Shown here in pieces: positions 46,001-56,214 of a stretch of DNA of 64,000 nucleotides (position 1 is the stretch's first letter; the number at the start of each line of letters is the position of its first letter). This stretch comes from Desmodesmus armatus (lineage: Eukaryota; Chlorophyta; Chlorophyceae; Sphaeropleales; Scenedesmaceae). The stretch lies in NCBI GenBank assembly GCA_007449985.2, contig VIIQ02000842.1, positions 124,001 through 188,000 of the forward strand. Direction: 5' to 3'. A program made the position numbers and the translations under genes. The notes under the pieces were generated by a model. That model did not search any database. It saw only the letters and a program-made list of their open reading frames with translations, and was not told where the DNA came from.

Positions 46001-47171
46001 CTCTGCGCAGGCCCTTGCCGGCGCCGTCAGTGGTGATACCGGGGTTGCAGGGCAGGCACAGGGTGCCAATGGCAGCGTCAAAGTCCACATAGTTCTCACG
46101 GTAGAAGCCCTGGGGGCAGATGCGCACCAGGCCCTGGCTCATGAACCTGCCGGGAGGGATCTCTGTTGGAGGGTCAGAGGGCAGGCAGCACAGGGAGGGA
46201 CGGCAGCAGCAGGCAGTGAGTATGGTGTTGACTGTTGTGTAAGGTTGTGTCCAACCAAGCACAGTGCAGCGCCAGTGAGTCAACAAAAGCTGGCAGTGGA
46301 GCATCTGCTGCTGTGTTGCATGTGCTGCAGACTGGTCTGCACACCCTTCATCGGTGCATGTGAAGCGCCAAGAGCACGGCTACTCACTGCACACAGTCTT
46401 CTTTGATGCACGCTGGCCGGCGTTCAGTTGGGTTGCAGGATTCTCCTCCAGACCAGACTGGCACCTCAGGCACTTGGACAGGCGGTTGAACTGGGGGGCG
46501 TACTCAGAGGTGGCGCAGGGGCTGCCGCTGTTGGGAGAGGTGCGTGCATAGCCTGCAGGAGCCAGGCAGTCGGACTGGCTGCGTGCGCCTGTGTTCCTTG
46601 TGACCAGGTTGTCGCCGCAGGTGGCGTTGGAGCCCCTGTTGGTGGGGTTCTCCACCTTGTCTCCTCCGGGGCAGTACTGGTTGGAAGGGCAGCGGGTGCA
46701 GGACTGTGCAGCGCTGTCAGCCTCAAAGAAGCCACGGGGGCACACTGCAGGCAGAAACGGCGAGGAAGGCGCAGGGCCAGACGACGGCAGCAACAGTGTC
46801 AGTGAACGCCTCAACAGACAGTGGGTGTTGGTCGGAGTGCCTGCAAACGAAGCTCGGCCATCCAGAAAAACATGCATACACCACTGCTCGAAGTGCACAA
46901 AGGAGGCCAGCCTGGTCCACTCACCACACTGCAGGATGTTGTCCTGTCCGCTGGCATCCACCACAGGCTCGTAGTTGGCCAGGCAACGCAGGCACACCCA
47001 GCGGGCGACACCCATGATATTCCTGGTGGCACAGGCACCCTGCTCACACTTGGGGATGGTGCCCAGGCAGCCGTTGGAGTTGGACAGGGCATCCTGGGCC
47101 AGCTGGCGAGCATCAGAGGTAGCAAACAAAGCAAGGGTGGCCACAAGGGCCACGACGACGTGACAGCGCAT
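43032..47171 (-). CDS. Secreted cysteine-rich GCC2/GCC3-like protein, intact left copy
   Basis: Complement of join(43032..43849, 44171..44512, 44816..45031, 45282..45494, 45788..46162, 46388..46744, 46925..47171), 2568 nt, 855 aa. All inner junctions are phase 1, so each middle exon is a symmetric module. Signal peptide M-R-C-H-V-V-V-A-L-V-A-T-L-A-L-F-A. Then repeated Cys modules of the type G-F-Y-x-x-x-G-x-x-x-x-C-x-x-C-P-A-G-x-x-T, as in GCC2/GCC3 (ephrin-receptor-like) domains, e.g. C-A-P-G-F-Y-S-A-K-G and C-P-I-G-Y-Y-G-E-G-G. The last exon has two PAN/Apple-like stretches (C-I-E-S-C-P-D-N-Q-C-C and C-K-K-L-C-D-N-S-N-V-C-W-G-F-V-Y). Several N-x-S/T sites. No membrane segment after the signal peptide, so wall or matrix protein is inferred. 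Ends K-W and TGA. Identical in layout to the right copy at 50360. Confidence 0.85.
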
Positions 47172-47560
47172 GTTTCTGGTGGATGCGCTCAGAGTGATGC
47201 GTTGATGAGGTCAACAGCAGCAGCAGATTGACTTCACAGCTGCACAGAGTTTGGATCAGAAGCAGCGTGTTGAAGTGTGAAGCTGGCCTGCAGCTGTTGA
47301 GCCTAAGGAAGATGTTCTTTCAGGCCGTCACAGCCTCTTCTTATAGCTGACCGCTGTTCCACCGGCACGGAGCTCGCCCACAGTACCACTCCGTCTACGC
47401 CATGTACGCATACGGTGGCGAACAGGCAGCAAACTTGGCAGCCTGATCATCATATCAGTTGCTTCTACCTACTAATGAAGCAACCTTGCTCATGTCGCTG
47501 GTCCCTATACGACAGCACATCCGTATTCATGGATATAGTACGGGCCATGACACACCGGCG
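43045..47560. repeat. Left arm of a large inverted repeat
   Basis: Reverse-complement match to 49971..54486; coordinates pair as x + y = 97530 (97531 inside a one-base indel at about 46634/50897). Only a handful of substitutions were noticed across the arm, all the way through introns and promoter. Match ends abruptly next to the stop codon on the outer side. On the inner side it falls to a weaker match reaching about 47715. Confidence 0.9.
47340..47345 (-). promoter_or_regulatory. TATA-like box of the left cysteine-rich gene
   Basis: Reads TATAAG on the - strand, 169 bases upstream of the ATG at 47171. Mirrored in the right arm. Confidence 0.5.
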
Positions 47561-47914
47561 CTGCTGAGCAAGCGCAGTCAAGCAGTGCTGGATGAGATCG
47601 TCGCCAAAGGTTATGAAATCGCTTCCTTAAATTGCTGTGATGGCACTGGCCTGTAGCGTAGACATCACTCACGTCTCAGATCGTTGGTGCCATACAACCT
47701 GGCATGTTTAGACTTTGGAGGTGCAACACGGCCCGAAAGACAATTGACAGCCTGCTTACCAAGCAGCACATATGCAACCCTGCTGGCTGGGGGTGACTGC
47801 AACTTGAAGGCAGCATACATGTACAGCATCCTCACGAATCCTGGCCGGTCAAGATCAATGTCGGCCTGTGTGCACTATCAACACTGCTCATTCATGTGCC
47901 ACATTTTAATATGA

Positions 47915-47956
47915 CCACAGCCACAGCCACAGCCACAGCCACAGCCACAGCCACAG
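47915..47956. repeat. (CCACAG)7 hexamer repeat
   Basis: Seven perfect units in the palindrome loop. Confidence 0.95.
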
Positions 47957-48907
47957 CTCATGTTGAGGGCTTCAAAAGCCATCCGCCACTCTCAACTTGG
48001 CACAACATCCTGCCAGTGTCACATGGCAAGCCTGCTGGCTAGGCACTTGCAGCTTGTACCCGGCACTGCCTTCACTTCAACCCACTGTCACATGCCCCAA
48101 CGTGTAGACACAGGGAGTGCATCCAGCCAATGATCAACCATCTCACCATCCAAGGAATCCGAAGTTGGTCTACGCGCGTAGGAACGCACAGTAAAAACAC
48201 ATTCAATCAAGAACAGTGAGAAGGAAACCTTTCAGCTGATCAGATTGCCTCCAGGCTCTCCAGCACCCTCCAGCATTCGGCTGGCTGATTTGCTGCGTGG
48301 CTTCCTGACTACTGCTGCTGCTGCTGCTGCTTAAAGAGCGAACTGATGCGTAATGGTGATACCGAGACTGCATTGAGGGGCCACAACCCTCCCCATGGCA
48401 CGGCAGGCAGGTCTAAGTCCCCTTGTCCCCCTAGGAATTACCTGCAGGCACAGTGAAGCATTTCGGTAGGCAACAGGGTAGTCAGTAGACCTGCACAAAC
48501 AAGCTTGAACACATGCAGGCCCTGCGGCTTGTCTAGTGTGGCTTGAGGCGACTTGAACGTCCAGGGCAGGGGTAGACAGTAATGTAGGCCGGGGGATCGT
48601 CACTGACAGGATGTGACCAGGGTATAGGACGCCCTGACGGGGGAATCCTGCTGCACAAAAACAGCAACACAGCCTAGCAGGCAAACCAAGTGAAGCATCT
48701 GTGGCAAGCAAAACGCAAGGGGTGTACATGTGTGTGGACGCATGTGTAAGCTGACACGGGCTGCAAGCAGCTCCCCATGTGTGTAGGCGAAAGGTGGCAT
48801 GCACGCTGTGAGGTTTCAGCTCACGACCATGTTGGGTGTACCATGTTGGCTGAAAGTATGTGGGAACGATGTGTGCGTTGGACACATGGGTTGCAACCAG
48901 CCAGTGT

Positions 48908-48989
48908 GCGTTGATACAGGCAGTTTGCTGTTGGCTGCAACTTCGGCTGCCACTTGCGTTGATACAGGCAGTTTGCTGTTGGCTGCAAC
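48908..48989. repeat. 49-bp-period tandem duplication in the loop
   Basis: The block gttgatacaggcagtttgct plus gttggctgcaac occurs at about 48910 and again at about 48959, followed by a further partial copy (gctgttggctgcaac at about 48993). Confidence 0.9.
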
Positions 48990-49970
48990 ATGTGCTGTTG
49001 GCTGCAACTTCATTGATGATCAAGGCTGCCATTCCCACTGCTCCATGTAGAGTGTGTACAGGCGGGGGCCCCAATATCGGGGTATTTGTGTGTAATGACT
49101 TTGGAGGCTCAGACTTTCTGGCTGTGGTGATGGTGGGCGCAGATGGTAGGGCCGCTTTGTGAGCAAGTCACGCAATAAGGATCCCAGCCAGGGGGGGGGG
49201 GCAGTCCAGTCAACTTTGGACACTAGGCTGAACTTTGACTTGGTACTTTCACAATAGATTTATAACATTATAAATAACATTTGGTAAGAAGTTGACGGCA
49301 ATCTGAGCAGGTTGAAAACAGGGGGGTGGGTGGGTGGGTCAAGCTGGGTTTCCTGGCATGCTGTCAACTTCTTGTAGGAGCATCGGATGTCCGACAACAA
49401 CCTTAGCGCCCCCCCCCCTGTCCCAGCACTCATTTACATCAGCAAACATGTGAGGATTACCTGAAAACGGGACGGGCGCGCAGGCATCAGTGGGTGTGAG
49501 ACACATTGGTTTGATGACAGTTCAGGTGTGTTGCTGCTGCGGCATGGCAGGTGTCACCAAACGTCTGCCACAACAGGGATGGGCGGGAAAACGGTCCATA
49601 TAAAATTCAAATGGTTTTGGCACCTCACTGCATCTTCAGATGTCCCGTTTGGTAGCTCTTTCTGGTCGGGCCAAAATTGGGGCCACGGAAGATGGCACCA
49701 GCAAACAGCAGTACAAGTACTTGTAGCACCTGAACATTGCCAAGACCGCGAAACAGGGTCTGAGAATTTGCGTGTGTCCCCTCATACAACAAAAAACATT
49801 TGTCCCGGTGGCATCATGAGGCTGCAGACATGCCAGGTTATATGGCACCAATGATCTGAGACGTGAGTCATGTCCAATACGCTACAGGCCAGCGCCATCA
49901 CAGCAATTCATGGGTGACCTCTCCTTAATCCTTGGCGAAATGTCATCAAACACTGCTTGGCAGCGCCTCT

Positions 49971-52900
49971 TGCCGGTGTGTCATGGCCCGTACTATATCC
50001 ATGAATACGGATGTGCTGTCGTATAGGGACCAGCGACATGAGCAAGGTTGCTTCATTAGTAGGTAGAAGCAACTGATATGATGATCAGGCTGCCAAGTTT
50101 GCTGCCTGTTCGCCACCGTATGCGTACATGGCGTAGACGGAGTGGTACTGTGGGCGAGCTCCGTGCCGGTGGAACAGCGGTCAGCTATAAGAAGAGGCTG
50201 TGACGGCCTGAAAGAACATCTTCCTTAGGCTCAACAGCTGCAGGCCAGCTTCACACTTCAACACGCTGCTTCTGATCCAAACTCTGTGCAGCTGTGAAGT
50301 CAATCTGCTGCTGCTGTTGACCTCATCAACGCATCACTCTGAGCGCATCCACCAGAAACATGCGCTGTCACGTCGTCGTGGCCCTTGTGGCCACCCTTGC
50401 TTTGTTTGCTACCTCTGATGCTCGCCAGCTGGCCCAGGATGCCCTGTCCAACTCCAACGGCTGCCTGGGCACCATCCCCAAGTGTGAGCAGGGTGCCTGT
50501 GCCACCAGGAATATCATGGGTGTCGCCCGCTGGGTGTGCCTGCGTTGCCTGGCCAACTACGAGCCTGTGGTGGATGCCAGCGGACAGGACAACATCCTGC
50601 AGTGTGGTGAGTGGACCAGGCTGGCCTCCTTTGTGCACTTCGAGCAGTGGTGTATGCATGTTTTTCTGGATGGCCGAGCTTCGTTTGCAGGCACTCCGAC
50701 CAACACCCACTGTCTGTTGAGGCGTTCACTGACACTGTTGCTGCCGTCGTCTGGCCCTGCGCCTTCCTCGCCGTTTCTGCCTGCAGTGTGCCCCCGTGGC
50801 TTCTTTGAGGCTGACAGCGCTGCACAGTCCTGCACCCGCTGCCCTTCCAACCAGTACTGCCCCGGAGGAGACAAGGTGGAGAACCCCACCAACAGGGCTC
50901 CAACGCCACCTGCGGCGACAACCTGGTCACAAGGAACACAGGCGCACGCAGCCAGTCCGACTGCCTGGCTCCTGCAGGCTATGCACGCACCTCTCCCAAT
51001 AGCGGCAGCCCCTGCGCCACCTCTGAGTACGCCCCCCAGTTCAACCGCCTGTCCAAGTGCCTGAGGTGCCAGTCTGGTCTGGAGGAGAATCCTGCAACCC
51101 AACTGAACGCCGGCCAGCGTGCATCAAAGAAGACTGTGTGCAGTGAGTAGCCGTGCTCTTGGCGCTTCACATGCACCGATGAAGGGTGTGCAGACCAGTC
51201 TGCAGCACATGCAACACAGCAGCAGATGCTCCACTGCCAGCTTTTGTTGACTCACTGGCGCTGCACTGTGCTTGGTTGGACACAACCTTACACAACAGTC
51301 AACACCATACTCACTGCCTGCTGCTGCCGTCCCTCCCTGTGCTGCCTGCCCTCTGACCCTCCAACAGAGATCCCTCCCGGCAGGTTCATGAGCCAGGGCC
51401 TGGTGCGCATCTGCCCCCAGGGCTTCTACCGTGAGAACTATGTGGACTTTGACGCTGCCATCGGCACCCTGTGCCTGCCCTGCAACCCCGGTATCACCAC
51501 TGACGGCGCCGGCAAGGGCCTGCGCAGAGACTGTAACGTGGTGCTGCCTGGGTATGGTGTCGACACCTTTGAGGACGTCACCGACCCCTCCACCATCAAT
51601 CCACCAACTGCCGAGGGGGACCAAGGCCTGCCCAACGCCACTATGTGCGACATCGGCTTCTACTCCCTCAAGGGCCAGTGCGTGTCCTGCCCCTCAGCCA
51701 CAGTCACGACAGTCAAGGGTGCAAAGTCCATTGAGGAGTGCGGTGAGTCGGTCAAACAGGGCCTGGCAGCCTCAAGCAAGCTTGATACTTCATACGCATG
51801 TGCTGCTCTGTGGTTTGTATGCCCAAGGAGGCTCTGCAACTTGAGTTGACAGACATGTCAGACATGGCATGTGTACACCATTTGTCATCATCTTTGCCGG
51901 GAACCATGTTGTTGTTGCTTCTTTCACCCCTGGGTGGTACTCTGGTGTGCAGTGTTGATGGTGTACTGACTGCTGATGTGCTCATGTTGCTGCTGCTGCT
52001 GCCTCCCTGCCTTCACTCTGCTTCCTGCCTTGCAGTGGTCCCTCCTGGCTACTTCATCCCAGTCCAGAACCAGCCTATGCAGCAGTGCGGCTCTGGCAAC
52101 TTCAGGGAGGGCTGGGTGATTTACAACGACCCCAAGGCCGAGACCTGCACCGCCTGTGGTGAGGGCATTGGCAGCGAGCCCAGGGACCTGGACGAGAACC
52201 CCAAGGCAGCCAACGGCTCACTGGTCAGGGCTACCTCTGCCTCTTGCTGTGAGTGCTGCGACGCTGTTGCTTGGGAGGTTGAGCAATGCTTGCCAACAGC
52301 AGCGCTGACTTGCAGCCATCTCTTGCACAACAAGCATTTACAATCAGCTCAGTCCAGCCGCCGGGTGCCAGCATGTCGCTGCCAGGACACATGCCCTGCC
52401 CCTGCATATCGAGCTTGCAGCGACGCCCTTGCCAGAACACCACGCATGCAGTCTCACCTCCATCTTGCTTGTCCCATGTTGCCCTCTCTGTCATGCAGTC
52501 ATTGAGGCTGGTATGGGCATGATTGCTCAAGGCAGGAACCAGTTTGTGGGCAAGGACTGCCCTATCAACACCTACGGTGCTGCTGGCAAGGTCTACGGAT
52601 GGGCTGCCGCTCCCTGCAAGCCCTGCCCACGTAACATGATTACCGACAACGCCGTCAAGGTCAGCAACAGCGAAGTGTGTGTCAACGACGATGGATTCGG
52701 CTACGCTTCTGAGGGTGAGAACCATGCACCAGCAGGCTCAACTGATGTGTGTTCACGGGCTCTGTGATGAGTGTTACCAACAGTCCAGAAAGTTGCTGCC
52801 CCCCCTATGTTGATGGTATGTCACAATTGTTGCACAGCCTGACCTGACAGCCCCCAACGAGCAACAGCAGTCCTGGCGCCGTGCTTCAAGTTGTATATGT

Positions 52901-54486
52901 TGCTGCTGTGGGAAGCGCTTCCCATTCAAGCATTGGCCGGCTCGTATGGATCCATTTTTCGGCTCTGCTTGACCCCCCTCTTCTTGCTCCTGCTGTGCTG
53001 CCTCCCTCCCCCTGCAGGTGCCAGTCGCTGTGCGCCCGGCTTCTACTCTGCCAAGGGCAGCCGCAAGCCCTGCCAGCAGTGCCCTGCAGGCCGCACCACC
53101 GCAGACAACGCCAGCCAGCAGAGGTTCATCACCGAGTGCATTGTCAAGGGCGGCTTTGGTGTGGTCAACAGCACCAACACCACTGACGCCTTCAACCCCA
53201 ACACCAACGTGACCCTGGACGAGCTGGTTGACCTGCCAGTGCTGGAGTGCCCCATCGGCTACTACGGCGAGGGAGGTGCTCCCGGTTCCAAGTGCCAGCA
53301 GTGCCCAGCAGGCAGCAGCACCAAGCAGCCCGGATCATCAAACATCACAGCCTGTGATGGTGAGTGACAAGCAGCAGCTGCAGGCTTTGTTGTTCCCTTT
53401 AAATGTTTGCTCGCTGTTTTGTGGCTTCCACTGCTGGCAGGGGCCAGACCTGACAGCACAGCAGCACCCAAATGAGCTTCAAGAGTCATGGCCACCCTCC
53501 CTGCCCTGAAACATCATGAATGATGCTTTGTAGCACTGCCGCATCATCAAACCAGCAGTCATCAGCACAAGCTGTACGGTTGTGGCAAGCCCTTGTGGCA
53601 CTGTGATCTGACTGTGTGTGCACCTGCCTGTTGCGCTCCCTTTCTGCTGCTGCTGCTGCTGTCGCTGTCCCCCTCTGCAGTGTGCGTGGCCGGCTACGGC
53701 AAGGCGTCTGGCTCCCCCACCTGCGACGTGTGCAACTACGGCTCCTTCCACCCCGGTGGTGACACCACCTGCACCACCTGCCCCAGCACCACATTCTACA
53801 CTCCTGTGGACGGCAACGGCGACACCTACGAAAGCTTCGGCACCACCCTGTACCAGGGCTCCTTTGACAAGGAGTCCTGCGTGCCCCTCCGCAGCCAGCT
53901 GTCACCAGAGGCTGGACAGGCCTACGTGGTACCAGGCAGCACACTGCTGGGGGCAGGCAGCAACGCCAACGACCTGGCAGCCTGCATTGGAAGCTGTCCT
54001 GACAACCAGTGCTGCATGGCACAGTACGACGTCACAGCCAACAAGTGCTACACCATGGTGCTGGCTCCCTCAGCCTCTGACGAGGCCACCGGCAAGCAGC
54101 TGCTCTACAAGCTGCCCCCCAGCACACTCGGCTCCGCATCCAGCGTGGTGGGCGCTGAGGACCCTGCCAGCGCTGTCGTGGGCGCTAAGATGATGTCCAG
54201 CGGCTACTACGCCCACTGCTCCATCACCCAAGCTGCAGAGAGCGACTGGGAGGCTGCGGGCTCCAACCTGGGTGCCGACGCACGCACCTTCGTCACAGGC
54301 GGTGCCCAGTGGACAAGCAACACCAACAGGGCCGACTGCAAGAAGCTCTGCGACAACAGCAACGTGTGCTGGGGCTTTGTGTACGATGCAGCACAAGGCA
54401 AATGCAGCTTCAGGGGCGGTGTGGATGCCCTTGCAACCCGCTCATTCTTCAGCCTGCCCACAGTCGTGGCTGGCGGCCTGGCCAGC
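49971..54486. repeat. Right arm of the large inverted repeat
   Basis: Partner of 43045..47560. Carries the whole right-hand copy of the cysteine-rich gene with its promoter. The outer breakpoint lies in the last codons: the left copy ends in TGA and the right copy in TAA, and the 3' flanks are unrelated. Confidence 0.9.
50186..50191 (+). promoter_or_regulatory. TATA-like box of the right cysteine-rich gene
   Basis: TATAAG 169 bases upstream of the ATG at 50360, mirrored in the left arm. Confidence 0.5.
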
Positions 54487-54498
54487 CTCAAGTGGTAA
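50360..54498 (+). pseudogene. Right copy of the cysteine-rich GCC2/GCC3-like gene, with a one-base frameshift
   Basis: Exons join(50360..50606, 50787..51142, 51368..51742, 52036..52248, 52499..52714, 53018..53359, 53681..54498) mirror the left copy, and all splice sites are kept. In exon 2 a run of four G in the left copy is three G here (50895-50897). The frame is lost after N-P-T-N-R and ends at a stop at 51062-51064, giving a predicted product of about 174 aa with only the signal peptide and first module. All later exons remain open in their proper frame with only a few amino-acid changes (e.g. I-E-S-C to I-G-S-C), so the break is very recent, or is a base-call error in a G-run. Confidence 0.75.
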
Positions 54499-56214
54499 AG
54501 TTGCAGTCAGCTTGCTCTTATTGCTGTCTCTGCAGCCAAGCTTGTTGTTGGGCTTGATGCCCCATTGTGTGTATGAGCCGATGCTGCAGCACGGCGGCGA
54601 GGCCGACTTGTTCGCTGATAAAAGAGTGTGCAGTGCAAGCAGCATACAGTGCCATGTTACTGGTGCGTGTTTTTTTTGTTATATGCCTGCATGTGTGTGT
54701 ATCCCTTGCCAGTGATAACAGCCCCTGCGCTCCTTGTGGTGCTGTCACAGCACTACGGTAGTGCTGCCTGCATGGTTACTGTCACATAAAGGGTGCTAGA
54801 GCACTCACCATGTGGTGATGCATGGTTTGTCAGACAACAAATTGTCACTGTCAGCACGGACTGACACAGTGATAAGGGTTGGGTTGATCAGCTGCTCACT
54901 AGCTTGCCTCTGCCAAATAAACACTGGGCTCAGGCTGAGGTTCACCATGTAGTAGTCACTGCTGCAAAGCATGGTGGCTGTGAAGATGTGTTGTGGTCTT
55001 GTGGCGGGTGTGCATTCCCTGCTCGTTCTTGGCCCTTGTTTTTTGCTACTGCACTACCTGAGACTGGTGCGTAGCATTGCTTGCTCTCTTGGTTTGCTTT
55101 CTCATTGCGCGGTGTCAGCATGCAGTTGTGCTTTATGCGTTCCTTCCTATTGCCCTGTGCGGATGCCCAGGGCCTCAATAATTGGGTTAGTTTCCAGAGG
55201 GCTAGTGTGGCTGTACAGGCAGGGGCTGCATGCAGTCCTTGCAACCACTTTGCCCGTGCTGGCTAGCAGTTTGTGTCTACGTTGTGGTGTTCCTTGACAG
55301 CCACAACAGTCAGATACAATGCTATGCTGTGTGCAATGTGTCCCTTCTGTGGACCATTGCAGGATAGCATGTGCAAGGTTCAGCAAGTTGCCACTCTATC
55401 CCACCAGGGTGTGCAGTTTTGCTTCTGGGTTTCAGTTGACAATTGTGCTTCAAACTGTCTGCACAGGCAGTGTTGCTGCTGGTTTGAGTCGACAGATGTG
55501 CTTCAATGTGCAGTGGTGGTTGCGTCCAACTGCACATGGGTAACACTCTTCACCTTCAAGAGCAGATCTTGCAGGCTTCCAGTGTTCACAAGACGCAGTT
55601 ACCACTGGCCAACTGATAGCGGCGGGTTACACCATCATCTAGCTTCACACCCAAATCTTGACAGCAGTGCCAAGCAGCAACTACATACAGCAGTGTGTTT
55701 TGCCTCCACAGACTGTTAGGTGATGCCTGCAATGCACAGTTGTGTCATTCAATACAACAACACAAATGTTACACCTGTAGCGATGAAGCTCAAGAGCTCA
55801 TGCCAACCATACCATGGTTCAGTGACTAATGAGTAGGCACCCTCCTTGGCACACCCCCTGCTGCAATCTCCTGCTCAACCACACAGAGCCCCTTGTGGCG
55901 CCAATGTCTGACAGGCAGGGCTTCACACACGCATGGCCTCTTCAGTGCCATCCTACAGTCAAGGTACATGGCTATGGGACACTAACAGCATGGTGTGGTC
56001 CCAATGCAGACAACTGTGGCAGCACACAGTCCAATGCGCTGCTGCGTGGCCTTTGTCAGCAGCTGCGGGCAGCAGGGCATGCCAATATCAGCACCAACAG
56101 GCCAGCCCTGCTGCCAGTTGCTGTCCCTGAAACCTTCAGGCTACATGTCTATCACTTCAAGGCTGGAGCACTCTGCCTCTCAAAGCTGGAGAATCACCAC
56201 AACAGCAATCAGCC
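54499..56214. other. Spacer between convergent genes
   Basis: 3' flanks of the right cysteine-rich gene (+) and the coiled-coil gene (-). No supported gene. Confidence 0.45.

Larger units (their letters stand above)
47561..49970. other. Loop of the inverted repeat
   Basis: About 2.4 kb between the arms. No supported gene. The outermost 150 bp on each side (47561-47715 and 49815-49970) still match each other in inverted orientation but with many changes, so they are an older or less conserved part of the palindrome. Contains a hexamer repeat, a 49-bp tandem duplication, and G/C-runs near 49191 and 49409. Confidence 0.6.

Noticed and set aside
48331..49074. 247-codon minus-strand frame in the palindrome loop
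   Set aside because: Composed of direct repeats and no family; not mirrored elsewhere and no splice support.
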